From Planctomycetota bacterium (GTDB taxonomy: Bacteria > Planctomycetota > UBA1135), in the NCBI GenBank assembly GCA_030748415.1, contig JASMMA010000008.1, positions 1 to 64,000 on the forward strand: a stretch of DNA of 64,000 nucleotides, in the 5' to 3' direction. The notes below the pieces were generated by a model. That model was not told the origin of the DNA and did no database searches. It saw nothing but the letters and a program-made list of their open reading frames with translations. Of this stretch, positions 16,887 to 26,191 are shown piece after piece. Both the position numbers and the translations under genes were made by a program. The first letter of the stretch is position 1. Each line of letters opens with the position of its first letter.

Positions 16887-18238
16887 AGCGCACCTCCGGA
16901 GGAATTGGCCCGCCCTGCTTTTAGGAGAAGAGCAAACCAGCGCTGAAGGAGAAGGAGTAAGCCCAAGAGAAGGCCTACGCCCATCCAGCCCACCCAGTTC
17001 ATGAGAGGGGTGAGGTGCTCACGGGCTTCATCGAACGACCATCCGCTTCGAACAACTCCTAGGCCCTTTACGGAGCCCGCAATAATGAAAAGTAAAAAGA
17101 AGGCTAGAAGGAAAAAGTTGGTTATGGCTAAACCCCACCAGATGGGTTTTTCATTGGTTGGTTTTAGACGAGAATAAATCCAGGTAAAGCCAGCGCCAAA
17201 AAGAACCATGGAGTTGATTCCAATAGTCGAGCCCATGGCATGTGCAACCGTAATGGTGGTTCCATGAGTAAACCAGTTGAGTGTTGGAATGGAAATTAAT
17301 AAGGCGAGTACCAAGTTCAAGCCGACCCATGCCGATGTTGCGGCCAAAAACGCGCGAGGGATTCGGTGTTCAGGGTGCTTTTCCCACCTTTCGCGGTTCC
17401 AGGGTTGTGCCCAGTCGTGGAGGAGTGAAAGAAGAACAACCCATTCGGTCATGCTGATGAAAAAGGCCATCCATCGAATCCACTCGGATTGGGGGAGATG
17501 ATAAGTGTGGTGGGCATAACCGAACATGAGATTGGTTAGCCCAAGCCAGTAAAAGAAAAACGCTTTTCGACTTCGCGCAGAGTCTTCGCCGGCGACGCGC
17601 GCCATCAGGCAAAGCAACAAGCCATAAACGAGCATATTCCAGGAGCCAGTAAGGGCTCCGTAAGACTTCCATTGAACAGATAGGTCGCGAATGGGGGCCT
17701 CCCCAAACCAAGGCAATCGCCAGAGATGCCCTTCGATAAAAGTCCAGCTGAACATCACGAGTCCGGTTGCCCACATCCAAACATAAACGGGCCAAGGCTT
17801 GCTAGAGCTTCGTGCTGTTTTGAAGAAATTTACGAGGAAGCAAATCCAGGCAGCAGCAATGCAAAGGGATGCTGGCCAAACAAAGTTGAGGTATTCCCGG
17901 CCACTAAAGTTTCCCGTGATGTAACCCAGAAGGGCAATCAAACCTGCAACCAAGAAAAGCCACCATTGAGTGTTGGCCAGTTTTCGGCTGTGAATGGAAA
18001 CGCCTAAGGATTGTGGAAGGAATGCCCAAACTCCGCCAATGGCTGCAAGGAAGATCCATGCAACAGCGAATGTGACATGAACGGGTCGAAGTTTGATAAA
18101 GGCAACCAGGGAGTCACCGGGTTCAGACCATGCAAGCAGAGTGAGGGCCCATAGCCCTGCAAGAACAGCAAGAAGGAGGGAAGTTCCTGCTGCAAAGAAG
18201 AAGCGAAACTCAGGGCCGCGAGTTTTTGAATCCATCAT
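16883..18238 (-). CDS. Heme-copper oxidase subunit I / NorB-like protein
   Basis: A polytopic membrane protein of about 451 residues with roughly twelve hydrophobic segments. Conserved histidines include RPVHVTF (heme), YAHHTYHLP (two Cu/Fe-B ligands in helix VII) and HGTTITVAHAMGS (heme pair in helix X). The region aligning with the first metal-B histidine of cbb3 or NorB enzymes reads VQWKSYGALTGSWNML, with no histidine. I use the ATG at 18238 because its ATGA overlaps the stop of the upstream NorC-like gene; a longer frame upstream would lie inside that gene. The NorC-like partner suggests a nitric oxide reductase relative, but the missing ligand leaves activity open. Confidence 0.8.
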   Translation of the reverse strand: MMDSKTRGPEFRFFFAAGTSLLLAVLAGLWALTLLAWSEPGDSLVAFIKLRPVHVTFAVAWIFLAAIGGVWAFLPQSLGVSIHSRKLANTQWWLFLVAGLIALLGYITGNFSGREYLNFVWPASLCIAAAWICFLVNFFKTARSSSKPWPVYVWMWATGLVMFSWTFIEGHLWRLPWFGEAPIRDLSVQWKSYGALTGSWNMLVYGLLLCLMARVAGEDSARSRKAFFFYWLGLTNLMFGYAHHTYHLPQSEWIRWMAFFISMTEWVVLLSLLHDWAQPWNRERWEKHPEHRIPRAFLAATSAWVGLNLVLALLISIPTLNWFTHGTTITVAHAMGSTIGINSMVLFGAGFTWIYSRLKPTNEKPIWWGLAITNFFLLAFFLLFIIAGSVKGLGVVRSGWSFDEAREHLTPLMNWVGWMGVGLLLGLLLLLQRWFALLLKAGRANSSGGAL

Positions 18239-18687
18239 GAGTCGCCTTCCGTTTTGTTTACTTTTGGAAACCACTGCGCTGGCCAAGACTTTTGGGGGAA
18301 GGTGCCGGTTGTGTTCATTTCAGACAGAAACGAAACAAGGTCATTAATCTCGACCTCACTTAAGTTCATATCTGGCATGCTTCCGCGACCATTGCGGAGA
18401 ACCCAGGCTGTTGTTTCAGGGCCGATGCGTTCAACTACATTTGTGAGGTCAGGACCCAAGTAGCCACCCATTCCAAAGAACTGATGGCAAACCATGCAGT
18501 TGTTTTTATTCCAAGACTTTTTTCCTTCCACTCCAGCGGGAGAGAGTTTGGCAGTTTTCCCCGTTGCGCCCGAATCTAGAAAAACACCCGCCGACATCAC
18601 AAGAAAGCAAAAGCCCAAAGTAGAGAGAACCATACGGTTCAGTCGGCAAAGGGCATCCGGAGTGGGGGAGAGTGGCGGCTCGGACAC
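18235..18687 (-). CDS. NorC-like membrane-anchored cytochrome c
   Basis: A 150-residue protein with one N-terminal transmembrane helix (MVLSTLGFCFLVMSAGVFL) and one heme motif, CMVCH. The context KKSWNKNNCMVCHQFFGMGGYLGPDLTNV closely follows the NorC pattern (G-x-x-x-W-x-x-x-N-C-x-x-C-H ... G-x-Y-x-x-P-[ED]-L-T-N-V). The likely axial Met is in GSMPDMNLS. It starts at GTG and is first in the operon with the NorB-like and diheme cytochrome genes. It would pass electrons to the NorB-like catalytic subunit. Confidence 0.85.
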   Translation of the reverse strand: MSEPPLSPTPDALCRLNRMVLSTLGFCFLVMSAGVFLDSGATGKTAKLSPAGVEGKKSWNKNNCMVCHQFFGMGGYLGPDLTNVVERIGPETTAWVLRNGRGSMPDMNLSEVEINDLVSFLSEMNTTGTFPQKSWPAQWFPKVNKTEGDS

Positions 18688-18857
18688 GCCGCAAATATAG
18701 CCAAGCGTTCCAAGTGTGGCTCTAATGAAAATCCTCCCTAGGTTCCCAATTTGAAGTAGGATAGAGATTCATGTTTCCTCGATTTTCACGCCATCTCCTG
18801 CTTTTGGCTGTTCAATAATCTGCGGAACTCCTCGCCTTCCGCGGGTTTCAAACTCAA

Positions 18858-21266
18858 ATGCTCTTCTCCTCCCTCCTCCTGTTAAGCGCCCTCCCCCTCG
18901 CAACCCCTCAAGACCTTTACGACGAAACCGTTGTGCGAGATGTCCGTCTCACTTTTCACCAAAGCAATTGGTGGGATTTGTTAGATCAGAACCGACCCTC
19001 TGAAACTTACATCGAAGCCGACTTGGATCTTGATGGAACAGTCCTTACTCAGATTGGTGTTCGGTTTAAAGGAAACTCCTCTGCAAATGTTTGGCCTTCT
19101 GAAAAAATGCCCTTCAAATTGTCACTGGATGAATTTGTGTCGGGGCAAGATTATCAAGGCTATCAAACCATCAACCTATCCAACTCCTTTAAGGACCCGA
19201 CTTTTTGCAGAGAGGTGTTTACTTACTCTGTGCTCAGGAAGTACATGCCTGCTCCAAAAGCAAATTGGGTACGGCTTTGGTTGAATGGAACTTATTGGGG
19301 GGTCTATGTCAATATTCAACAAGTAAATGGGGACCTGCTTGAAGATTGGTACTCGGACGACACGGGGAATCGCTACAAGTGCGACCATGCAGGCACAGGG
19401 CCACCGATTCCAAATGGTTCCGCTCTTGTTTGGTTGGGGCCAGATCCTGTTGATTATCAAACAAGCTACGAATTGAAAAGCGACCCAACAGGGACCGAAT
19501 GGACCGACTTGGTGGACATGATTGACGCCCTCAATAATCAAAACCCGTCCACCCATGTGACCACTCTTGCGCCGCTCCTCAATGTGGACCGCTCACTTTG
19601 GTATCTTGCCGCTTGCAATCTTTTTGCAAATCTGGATTCTTATCTAGGGTCTGGTCATAACTATTACATGTACCACGACCCTGTGGAGGATCACCTTGAT
19701 CCAATCCCATGGGATTGGAATGAATCCTTCGGGAATTTCCGCCAAGGCTTTTCTGTCTCGGATATTCACCGACTTGATCCCTATTACAATATTGTGAACT
19801 TGGCGCGCCCTTTGGTGGATCGTCTTCTCTATCCCGGCCCACTTGAAGGGCGGCCCCGTTACACCGCCCATCTTAGGACTATGTTTGAGCAAGAATGGGA
19901 TTGGGCATTGATTGAGCCGAATCTGACCGTTTACAAAGCTTTAATCGAAGCGGATGTTTTGAGTGATTCGAAAAAATTGTATTCCAATCAAAACTTCCAC
20001 GACAATTTTAATCAAGATGTCAATTTGGGTGGTTTCATTGCGATGGGCTTGCAGTCTTTTGTGAATGACCGCCAAAGTTTTTTACAAACTCACCCCGCCC
20101 TCAATAAATCTGCACCTGAAATCTCGAATGTCACCCACTCGCCCACTGACCCTGGTGAAACGGATGTGGTCACTGTGGTTGCTTCGGTTGCGGTTACATC
20201 CACCAACCTCCAGACTGTTCACCTCCAGTGGAGAAACGGCGGTCTTTACGGATTGGACCTGATGTTTGACGATGGCTTACATGGTGATGGCGCAGCAGGC
20301 GACGGAGTATTTGGAGTAGAGATTCCTGCCCACCCTGCTGGTACCAAAATTGAGTACTACATTCGAGCTGAGGCGGATTTTCGAGTTTGGACTTTCGAGC
20401 CTCGTGCTGCCGAACACGACCCTCTTTCATACACGGTTTCTTCTCCTGGTGGAAACTGGCTGCTCACCATTAATGAGTTCATGGCCAAAAATGACACGAC
20501 CATCGCAGACCCTTCAGGGGAATACGATGATTGGATTGAGCTTTTAAACTCAGACTCTGTTGATGCAGATTTGGGGGGACTTTTCATAACCGACGATGCG
20601 ACCAACCTCACAAAATTCCCATTTGTTGCAGGGACATTGGTCCCGTCTGGTGGGACACTTCTCCTTTGGGCGGATGAAGATGGCTCCCAAGGAGACACTC
20701 ACCTGAACTTTAAACTGGGCGGTGGTGGCGAAGAGATTTACCTAGTTGATTCTGACGGCATAACCATTTTGGACTCTGTTGTTTTTCCATCCCAAGAAGA
20801 TGACATTTCTTGCGGCCGATTCCATGACGGTGGCTCGCCTTGGGTGAGTTTTTCTACCCCAACGCCCGATGCGACGAATGAGCAAAGTTGCGGGTACCGG
20901 TCTTATGGACCGATGGATCCATCCACCCCAAACCTGACCTTGGAGGGCATTGGCCAACCCACTGTAAACGGTGGAGTAGAAATGAAAATAAGTGGACTCA
21001 CCGCAGGCGATTCGGTCACGCTTTATGCCTCCAACTCACCGGATTACCTGGAGACCCTCGTTGCGGGGCATGTTGTCCTTATCGACCCCTACAACTTGTT
21101 TACTTACAAAAAGTTCACAGCGGATTCAAACGGAGAGGCCACATTAATGGCCGCAGTTGCAGACCCGTCCGCGATTGGCTTTAGCTTGTACTGCCAAGCT
21201 TACGCACCCTTCGCTTTCGCGGGCGAAAGCATTTCAGGCGCGGTAGAGCTTGTAATTTGCCCATAG
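18858..21266 (+). CDS. Secreted CotH-domain protein with lamin-tail and C-terminal sorting-like domain
   Basis: An 802-residue secreted protein. Residues about 20-420 are a CotH domain, a kinase-like fold: VRLTFHQSNWWDLL, IGVRFKGNSSANVW, INLSNSFKDPTF and WLNGTYWGVYVNIQQVN, with the metal-binding DWN in PIPWDWNESFG. A middle region (about 430-530) has Ig-like strands. Residues about 535-665 form a lamin-tail domain (LTINEFMAKNDTTI, DDWIELLNSD, GGTLLLWAD). The last 110 residues carry the beta-rich tail shared with other secreted proteins here, ending AVELVICP. CotH proteins of spore-formers phosphorylate coat proteins; the role in this lineage is unknown. It lies opposite the norC-like gene across a 170-base gap. 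Confidence 0.85.
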   Translation: MLFSSLLLLSALPLATPQDLYDETVVRDVRLTFHQSNWWDLLDQNRPSETYIEADLDLDGTVLTQIGVRFKGNSSANVWPSEKMPFKLSLDEFVSGQDYQGYQTINLSNSFKDPTFCREVFTYSVLRKYMPAPKANWVRLWLNGTYWGVYVNIQQVNGDLLEDWYSDDTGNRYKCDHAGTGPPIPNGSALVWLGPDPVDYQTSYELKSDPTGTEWTDLVDMIDALNNQNPSTHVTTLAPLLNVDRSLWYLAACNLFANLDSYLGSGHNYYMYHDPVEDHLDPIPWDWNESFGNFRQGFSVSDIHRLDPYYNIVNLARPLVDRLLYPGPLEGRPRYTAHLRTMFEQEWDWALIEPNLTVYKALIEADVLSDSKKLYSNQNFHDNFNQDVNLGGFIAMGLQSFVNDRQSFLQTHPALNKSAPEISNVTHSPTDPGETDVVTVVASVAVTSTNLQTVHLQWRNGGLYGLDLMFDDGLHGDGAAGDGVFGVEIPAHPAGTKIEYYIRAEADFRVWTFEPRAAEHDPLSYTVSSPGGNWLLTINEFMAKNDTTIADPSGEYDDWIELLNSDSVDADLGGLFITDDATNLTKFPFVAGTLVPSGGTLLLWADEDGSQGDTHLNFKLGGGGEEIYLVDSDGITILDSVVFPSQEDDISCGRFHDGGSPWVSFSTPTPDATNEQSCGYRSYGPMDPSTPNLTLEGIGQPTVNGGVEMKISGLTAGDSVTLYASNSPDYLETLVAGHVVLIDPYNLFTYKKFTADSNGEATLMAAVADPSAIGFSLYCQAYAPFAFAGESISGAVELVICP

Positions 21267-21270
21267 AAAA

Positions 21271-21304
21271 ACGGCCCGCAGATTCAGGTGAACCTGCGGG
21301 CCGT
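21271..21304. terminator. Rho-independent terminator between convergent genes
   Basis: A perfect 11-base-pair GC-rich stem (ACGGCCCGCAG at 21271-21281 with CTGCGGGCCGT at 21294-21304) closes a 12-base loop. On the minus strand it is followed by TTTTT, so it ends the RRM-protein transcript. It also lies just after the stop of the rightward CotH gene and may serve both. Confidence 0.85.
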
Positions 21305-21324
21305 GAGGTTGGGAAGCCTTTGGC

Positions 21325-21588
21325 TTAGAAGCGGCGGGGGCCGCGTTCCTTGCGCTCTTGGGCTTCGTTGACCACGATGTTCCGGCCATCAACTTCGGTG
21401 TCGTTCAAACCATCGATTGCGGCGCGGGCGCCTTCATCTGCCATTTCAACGAAGCCAAAGCCTCGGGAACGACCGGTTTCACGATCCATGATGACCTTGC
21501 TATCGGTGACATCACCGTAAGCAGAAAAAATGTTGCGGAGTTCGTCATCATCGACGCTCCAAGGTAGGTTGCCAGCAAAAAGGCGCAT
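21325..21588 (-). CDS. RNA-binding protein, single RRM domain
   Basis: An 87-residue RRM protein like the cyanobacterial cold-inducible Rbp family. RNP2 is LFAGNLPW at the N terminus and RNP1 is RGFGFVEM near residue 45. The short tail (QERKERGPRRF) is basic. The start is the ATG at 21588, giving MRLFAGNL; a frame extending to 21624 adds a basic 12-residue leader not expected in the family. A strong terminator lies directly downstream. The likely role is RNA chaperone or post-transcriptional regulation in the cytoplasm. Confidence 0.9.
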   Translation of the reverse strand: MRLFAGNLPWSVDDDELRNIFSAYGDVTDSKVIMDRETGRSRGFGFVEMADEGARAAIDGLNDTEVDGRNIVVNEAQERKERGPRRF

Positions 21589-21694
21589 TCTAATTCGTAT
21601 CCGAGAAGGTTTTGACCGCGGCATACTCTCGGAACGACAGGCAACGGGGGAGGCCGCGAATCGGCCAGGTGGGCAGTCTATCGTGGCGCGGAGA

Positions 21695-22570
21695 TTAGGT
21701 GATGACGAAACTCACCATATTACTCAGCTTGCGGTCAAGCCCCGTTCCTGTAAGGGCTTGAGCGTAAACCGTTCTGCCGCTGAGGGTTGGAATGTTGGGA
21801 ATCAGAGTCGTTGCATTGAGGGGGCCAGGGCCCATGGTCCCCATCGCTAAGACGGTAAATGATGCAGCTCTGTGGTCAAAAAAGAGAGTGCCCATGGTGC
21901 CCAAATCCGTTTCCAGATAGTTCAAGCCCACGGCCAAAGCCCACGCTTCGCCTTGCCGTTCGTGGATTTCAAAGTCCGCCTGCCCCCCAATTTGAAAGTT
22001 CCCCGTGACGGATAAGTTGGGAGTGATTTCAATTGATGTGTCCTGATTTGTCAGGGCAAGCGATGTGGCTGACGAGTCCGACAGAATTGTGGAGTTCCCT
22101 GTGCAAGATTCAAATTCAGTAATCAGGAAAGGGACAGGAGCCTGTTGAGAGGCTTGCTTGGCCGTGTAAGGAACTTGAAAAAGATGGCCGACGGCGCCAC
22201 TGAATTGTGCGTTGGGGCTTAAGGCGGCACTTAAAGAAAAGGAAGCATCGCGACCCGAGGCATCCCCCGCACTTGGACAGTTGCTAAATCCAGATCCAAA
22301 AGGAGGGGAGTTGGATGCGAATAAATCTGTCATGACCGAGGAGGTCGTAATCGCAGGTGGGCCAAACATTTCAAAGGCCTCGGTGTCCCAGCCAAACTGG
22401 ATTTGATAGCCGGCAAGGGTGTAGGCATTTGGATTATCCACGAACACATCTAGAGTCACGGAATCGCCAGAGCGAACGGTGGAAGAGGAACCTTCTAGGC
22501 GGAATCCCGTTTGCGCGCTAAGGGGAAGAGCGAAGAAAAGGAAAAAGAGGGAGAGGAGGGTGTTTCTCAT
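21695..22570 (-). CDS. Secreted cohesin-like protein with C-terminal sorting-like domain
   Basis: About 291 residues with a clear signal peptide (NTLLSLFFLFFALPLSAQ). Residues about 25-180 resemble a cohesin or related Ig-like fold: a S-G-D-S-V-T-L-D-V-F-V-D-N-P opening, LAGYQIQFGWDTEAFEM and FLITEF. Residues about 190-291 are the beta-rich tail shared with other secreted proteins in this window, with SGRTVYAQAL and a closing SNMVSFVIT. I use the ATG at 22570; an in-frame ATG at 22594 is also possible. No dockerin partner or cellulosome component is visible, so the binding role is open. Confidence 0.7.
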   Translation of the reverse strand: MRNTLLSLFFLFFALPLSAQTGFRLEGSSSTVRSGDSVTLDVFVDNPNAYTLAGYQIQFGWDTEAFEMFGPPAITTSSVMTDLFASNSPPFGSGFSNCPSAGDASGRDASFSLSAALSPNAQFSGAVGHLFQVPYTAKQASQQAPVPFLITEFESCTGNSTILSDSSATSLALTNQDTSIEITPNLSVTGNFQIGGQADFEIHERQGEAWALAVGLNYLETDLGTMGTLFFDHRAASFTVLAMGTMGPGPLNATTLIPNIPTLSGRTVYAQALTGTGLDRKLSNMVSFVIT

Positions 22571-22614
22571 GTCAAGTTGAAGTGAAGAGGACACCTTTCA
22601 TTCTCACCCATAAT

Positions 22615-22773
22615 TTATTTTCTGTCAATCTTTTCCATTGCACGCTCTGCAAGGGCTGTAATCGTCAGGGGAGGGTTCTGTAAAGCTTCTTTCCTTGGAA
22701 TGGCGTAATGGTCGGAGAAGCGTTCAAAAAAGGCCAGGCACTCAATGCTTATTTTGTCATAATAAGTCCTTGA
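22615..22773 (-). pseudogene. Possible GMC-oxidoreductase C-terminal remnant
   Basis: The minus strand carries an open stretch ending at TAA 22615-22617 whose last residues, NPPLTITALAERAMEKI, match the C-terminal N-P-x-L-T-I-x-A-L-A-x-R motif of glucose-methanol-choline oxidoreductases. Only about 50 residues look coding before the frame runs under the oppositely oriented HEAT-VWA gene. No FAD-binding N terminus is present. I read this as a decayed gene end, but the motif is short and chance similarity is possible. Confidence 0.3.
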
Positions 22774-24216
22774 TGATTGCAGTCTCACTCTGCCTACTCT
22801 TCGCCCTGCCTCAAGGCCCGAGCAAAGAAGACCTCCGAGAGGCCCAAAAATTTGTTTTGACGAACAGCGAGAAATCCGTTCGTAAAGGGACAAATCTTTG
22901 TGCAAGCCTAAATTGTGTTTCCTCCATGGAAATCTTGCTCAAACGATTCAAAGGGGATCAGCCCCATTATCGAGACATTGTTTGGGATGGAATTGTCCTC
23001 TTTGATGACCCTTACTCCAGGGAAATGATTGCCAAGGAACTAAAGAAAAACAAAAAGGATGCCTACCTGCGCCAGTGGGCAGCCGAAGCGTTGGGAGTAT
23101 ATGCCGACCCTACCTATGGGCCTATTTTGATGAAAGCGGCAAAAGATAAGAGCGTTGGGGTGCGGCGAGCGGTTGCAAAGTCACTTGGCCAAGTAGGCTT
23201 AAAAGAAGCCGAGAAGATTCTTGTGAGATTCCTTAAAGACAAGGATTCAATTGTGAGAGGAAACGCTATCGAGTCATTGCTTCAACTTGGCGTTGCGTCA
23301 GCGCAGGAAATATATCAGCAAGGACTTAATGACCCCGACGCGGGAACACGAACTGCTCTTCTTGCAATTGTCCAGAAATATTCACAAGAACATACAGTGT
23401 CCTATTCGCTAAAGGCACTGCAAGACGACGACTGGCGCGTTCGTCTTCAAGCGATTGAGAACCTGTTTGAGTGCGAACCTACCACCGAAATAATGGACTC
23501 CCTTATTCCGGCATTGGGAAGGGTGAGGCCTCTTGTTCGAGTCCCTCTACTTGCTGGAATCCAAGATTGGACAGGGATGAAATTCCGTTCTTCAGAGGAC
23601 TGGGACCGGTGGTGGTCAGAGAATAGGCAGACATTTCTTCTGAAAAAAGGGAACGGTACAAATAACAGTACCGAAGAAACCGTTGCCACTTATAACGGAT
23701 TGCGTGTTGATTCCGACCACATCGCATTTTTGATGGACATTTCATCCACAATGGATGAGAGAACGAGAGGGGGAGAACGAAAAACGAGATTTGTCCATTT
23801 CTGAGTTGGAGAAAACCCTGAAAAACCTGCCAGAAACGACCCATTTTAATGTTTATGCCTATTCCTCTGAGATAGATGTCTGGTCTGAAGTGGCGCAGCC
23901 AGTAACTCCCAAGAACATAAAGGCCGCTTTGAAGTTTGTCAGGAAATCGAAAGCCCGTGGCAACAAGAATATATGGGGAGCGTTAACTGAGGTGTTAAAC
24001 GATCCTGACATTGATACTGTTTTTCTTTTAAGTTCTGGCGAGCCAGAAGTTGGCCTCTATGTTCATCATAATCGAGTTGTTGACCACTTGGTTGATAGGA
24101 ATCGTTTTAGAAAAATGGTAGTCCATGGAGTTGTCTATTCAGACAGCACTTGGAATCAAGATCAAATCCGCTACATTTCGAAAGGTACGGGCGGCTCTTT
24201 CACGATTGTTGAATAG
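22773..24216 (+). pseudogene. HEAT-repeat plus VWA-like protein, interrupted by a frameshift
   Basis: Two overlapping frames encode one protein. Frame A (22773-23804) has a signal peptide (MIAVSLCLLFALPQG), HEAT repeats (LRQWAAEALGVYADPT, VRRAVAKSLGQVG, VRGNAIESLLQLG, VRLQAIENLFE) and the start of a VWA domain, IAFLMDISSTMDE, with a D-x-S-x-S-like MIDAS variant. It then terminates. Frame B carries on from about 23790 to 24216 with the rest of the VWA fold (ISELEKTLKNLPETTHFNVYAYSS, NIWGALTEVL, DTVFLLSSGEP). The shift fits one extra base in the G5 run (23769-23773) or A5 run (23780-23784). It could be a sequencing error or a real mutation. The 3' end overlaps the EamA gene by 17 bases. Confidence 0.8.
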
Positions 24217-25060
24217 GCCTGGGATTTTTTGCCCTGCCGAGCGTTAGGCTTGCAAACACTAGAGTGGCACCCGCGAGTTGCGGGAGAGTTGGGAACCCGT
24301 CCCCCATGGGGATACCTAGTAGCATTGCAAAGATAACGCCAACGAAGCCGATTTGGGTCGCCCGCGAGGCGGAATGGTGTTTCAATCCGTGGGTTAGGCA
24401 TACTTGCCCCCCCTGTGTTCCTAGACCTAGAAGAATGAGCCAAAACCAATCCATTTTTTGGGGCATCAGGAAAGAATTCCAGCCCAAGAGAAGGGATAGT
24501 GGAATGGAAATAAGCGGAAAGGCCAGCACGATGACCATAGGGTGTTCGGTTCGAGTGAGAAGTCGAACAAGGGAATATGCACAAGCTGAAAACAAAGCTG
24601 TTCCAAACCCAAAAAGAACTCCAGTCCATGCGAGGTCTGGAGAGAGTCCTTTAATAAGAGCAATCCCTCCGACTCCAATAAAAAGGGACGCGGTCTGGAG
24701 TTTGGAGAACCGTTCTCGAAAGAAAAACACGCCCACAGCCGCTGCGAAAAGGGGAGTAGTGTTGTAAATGGTGACAGCAGTCCCCAGTGGAATGCGTTGG
24801 ATTGCTTCGAAGTAACACCAAAGACCAGCAAAGCCCAAAAAGGACCTGGCCAGTAAAAGCACGGGCTTATTTGGTCGAATGGAATCCTTGGCCTTTCTGA
24901 GCGCCCAATAAGTTAGTAAGACCGACAACAGGCTTCGAAAGAGAACCTTCTCAAGAGCAGGGATGTGGGGCAACATTTTTGCGGCCGCAGCCATGACCGC
25001 AAAGGAGGCAGCTGAAGCCACCATCCATGGAGTTCCAGGATTTAGATTGAGCTTGAACAA
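24200..25060 (-). CDS. EamA/DMT-family transporter
   Basis: A 286-residue protein with about ten hydrophobic helices in two EamA repeats. Family marks are SFAVMAAAAKMLP near the start, LVRSLL-like LFRSLLSVLLTYWALR, YNTTPLFAAAVGVFFFRERF and the second-repeat counterpart VGVIFAMLLGIPMGDGFPTLPQLAGATLVFASL. Such proteins export or import small metabolites at the inner membrane; substrates cannot be predicted. The gene abuts the end of the upstream peptidase-like gene (4 bases), so the two may be co-transcribed. Confidence 0.9.
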   Translation of the reverse strand: MFKLNLNPGTPWMVASAASFAVMAAAAKMLPHIPALEKVLFRSLLSVLLTYWALRKAKDSIRPNKPVLLLARSFLGFAGLWCYFEAIQRIPLGTAVTIYNTTPLFAAAVGVFFFRERFSKLQTASLFIGVGGIALIKGLSPDLAWTGVLFGFGTALFSACAYSLVRLLTRTEHPMVIVLAFPLISIPLSLLLGWNSFLMPQKMDWFWLILLGLGTQGGQVCLTHGLKHHSASRATQIGFVGVIFAMLLGIPMGDGFPTLPQLAGATLVFASLTLGRAKNPRPIQQS

Positions 25061-25063
25061 GGA

Positions 25064-26191
25064 CTACTTCGGCATTCGAACCGTGGCCCAATGAAGGAAG
25101 GAACGATGGAGGGCATCCGGTTCTTCTCCATACTCTTCAAGCAAATACTCTCTTAAGTATTCGCCACGGGGTCCGGCTTTTAGCTTTGCTAAACGAAAAT
25201 CTCTCAAGTTCATGAGGACCTGGTGGAATCCAATCCTTCGGCTTTTCAGGAGTGGTTTCTGAGGGGCCTTCCATCTTTTTTCTTCTCGTGCAGAAACCGC
25301 TTCGTCACCATAAGGATAGGAATCGTCAAACAGGAAAGAACAAACTGCCCACGAGAAGGCGTAATCAGATCGGGCAAATTCAGAACTCGTTCTCTGCAAG
25401 ATGGCATCCACTCGCTCCATGGGCTCGAAGGATTCTTTCTTCGACATTTTGGTCACGGCAGTTTTGATGACGCTGGGCCAGTTAGTTGCGGAATTGGATG
25501 CATCATTCATAGCGGCCCCAATTCCTGCAAAAACGCCATATCCTTGAATCGTTGATTCTAGAGCGGCGTTTTGGTGCGAAACGATTGCACTTGGCTTTTT
25601 GAGAGTTTTCATCAACATACCGGCAAAGCCTTCTGTTAGGAAAGGGGGCACGCCGAACCCTGTATAGGAACAAGCGGATGCCATTCGAATTGCGCCCATG
25701 TCGTGAACAGCGCGGGTCAAGGTTTCTCCTTTGCTTACAACTCGCAAATATTGAACCGCTGTAGGGGGGAAAGAAAGTTGGGCACTACCACTTGCAATCA
25801 CGGCATTTGCCCAATCTGGATTTGGCGGGGTCAATTTCCAGCGTTCGCATTCAGATACGAGAAGTTCGTAATAGTTTCTTACAGCTTGCTCGTCCTTAAG
25901 AAGGACAACCCGAATCGTGGCCCCAACTCGAAGGGGGGAGTGCTCCAAGAGCTCTTCACCGTAATTCCATGCGGATAGAATTGGTTCTTTGACAAACCTC
26001 ATCATTTTGGAGTCATCACACCAAAGTTCAAGGCCTGGCGCGGTGGCCAGCTGCACTTTTTTGACTCCAAGCTTCTTTGCCATATCTTTTTCCGTGGTGG
26101 GTTGGACGGATTCAGGCAGCTCAATTTCGGGCTGCCGCTCAGAAGGGGCAGATTCCTGGCAAAGGGCGAGGCAGAGATAGGCGGCAAGCAT
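25064..26191 (-). CDS. Secreted peptidase-MA-like protein lacking the zinc motif
   Basis: About 375 residues with a short signal peptide from the ATG at 26191 (MLAAYLCLALCQESAP); the open frame extends to 26365 but that leader is not signal-like. The layout recalls gluzincin peptidase-MA proteins: a strand-rich N-terminal region (VQLATAPGLELW, RVGATIRVVLLKDEQAVRNYYELL), then AVHDMGAIRMA where HExxH would lie, and FLTEGFAGML, the usual glutamate helix, about 20 residues later. HExxH reads H-D-M-G-A, so two of the three catalytic or ligand positions are missing. It is probably an inactive relative. The identification is by pattern only and moderate. Confidence 0.55.
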   Translation of the reverse strand: MLAAYLCLALCQESAPSERQPEIELPESVQPTTEKDMAKKLGVKKVQLATAPGLELWCDDSKMMRFVKEPILSAWNYGEELLEHSPLRVGATIRVVLLKDEQAVRNYYELLVSECERWKLTPPNPDWANAVIASGSAQLSFPPTAVQYLRVVSKGETLTRAVHDMGAIRMASACSYTGFGVPPFLTEGFAGMLMKTLKKPSAIVSHQNAALESTIQGYGVFAGIGAAMNDASNSATNWPSVIKTAVTKMSKKESFEPMERVDAILQRTSSEFARSDYAFSWAVCSFLFDDSYPYGDEAVSAREEKRWKAPQKPLLKSRRIGFHQVLMNLRDFRLAKLKAGPRGEYLREYLLEEYGEEPDALHRSFLHWATVRMPK

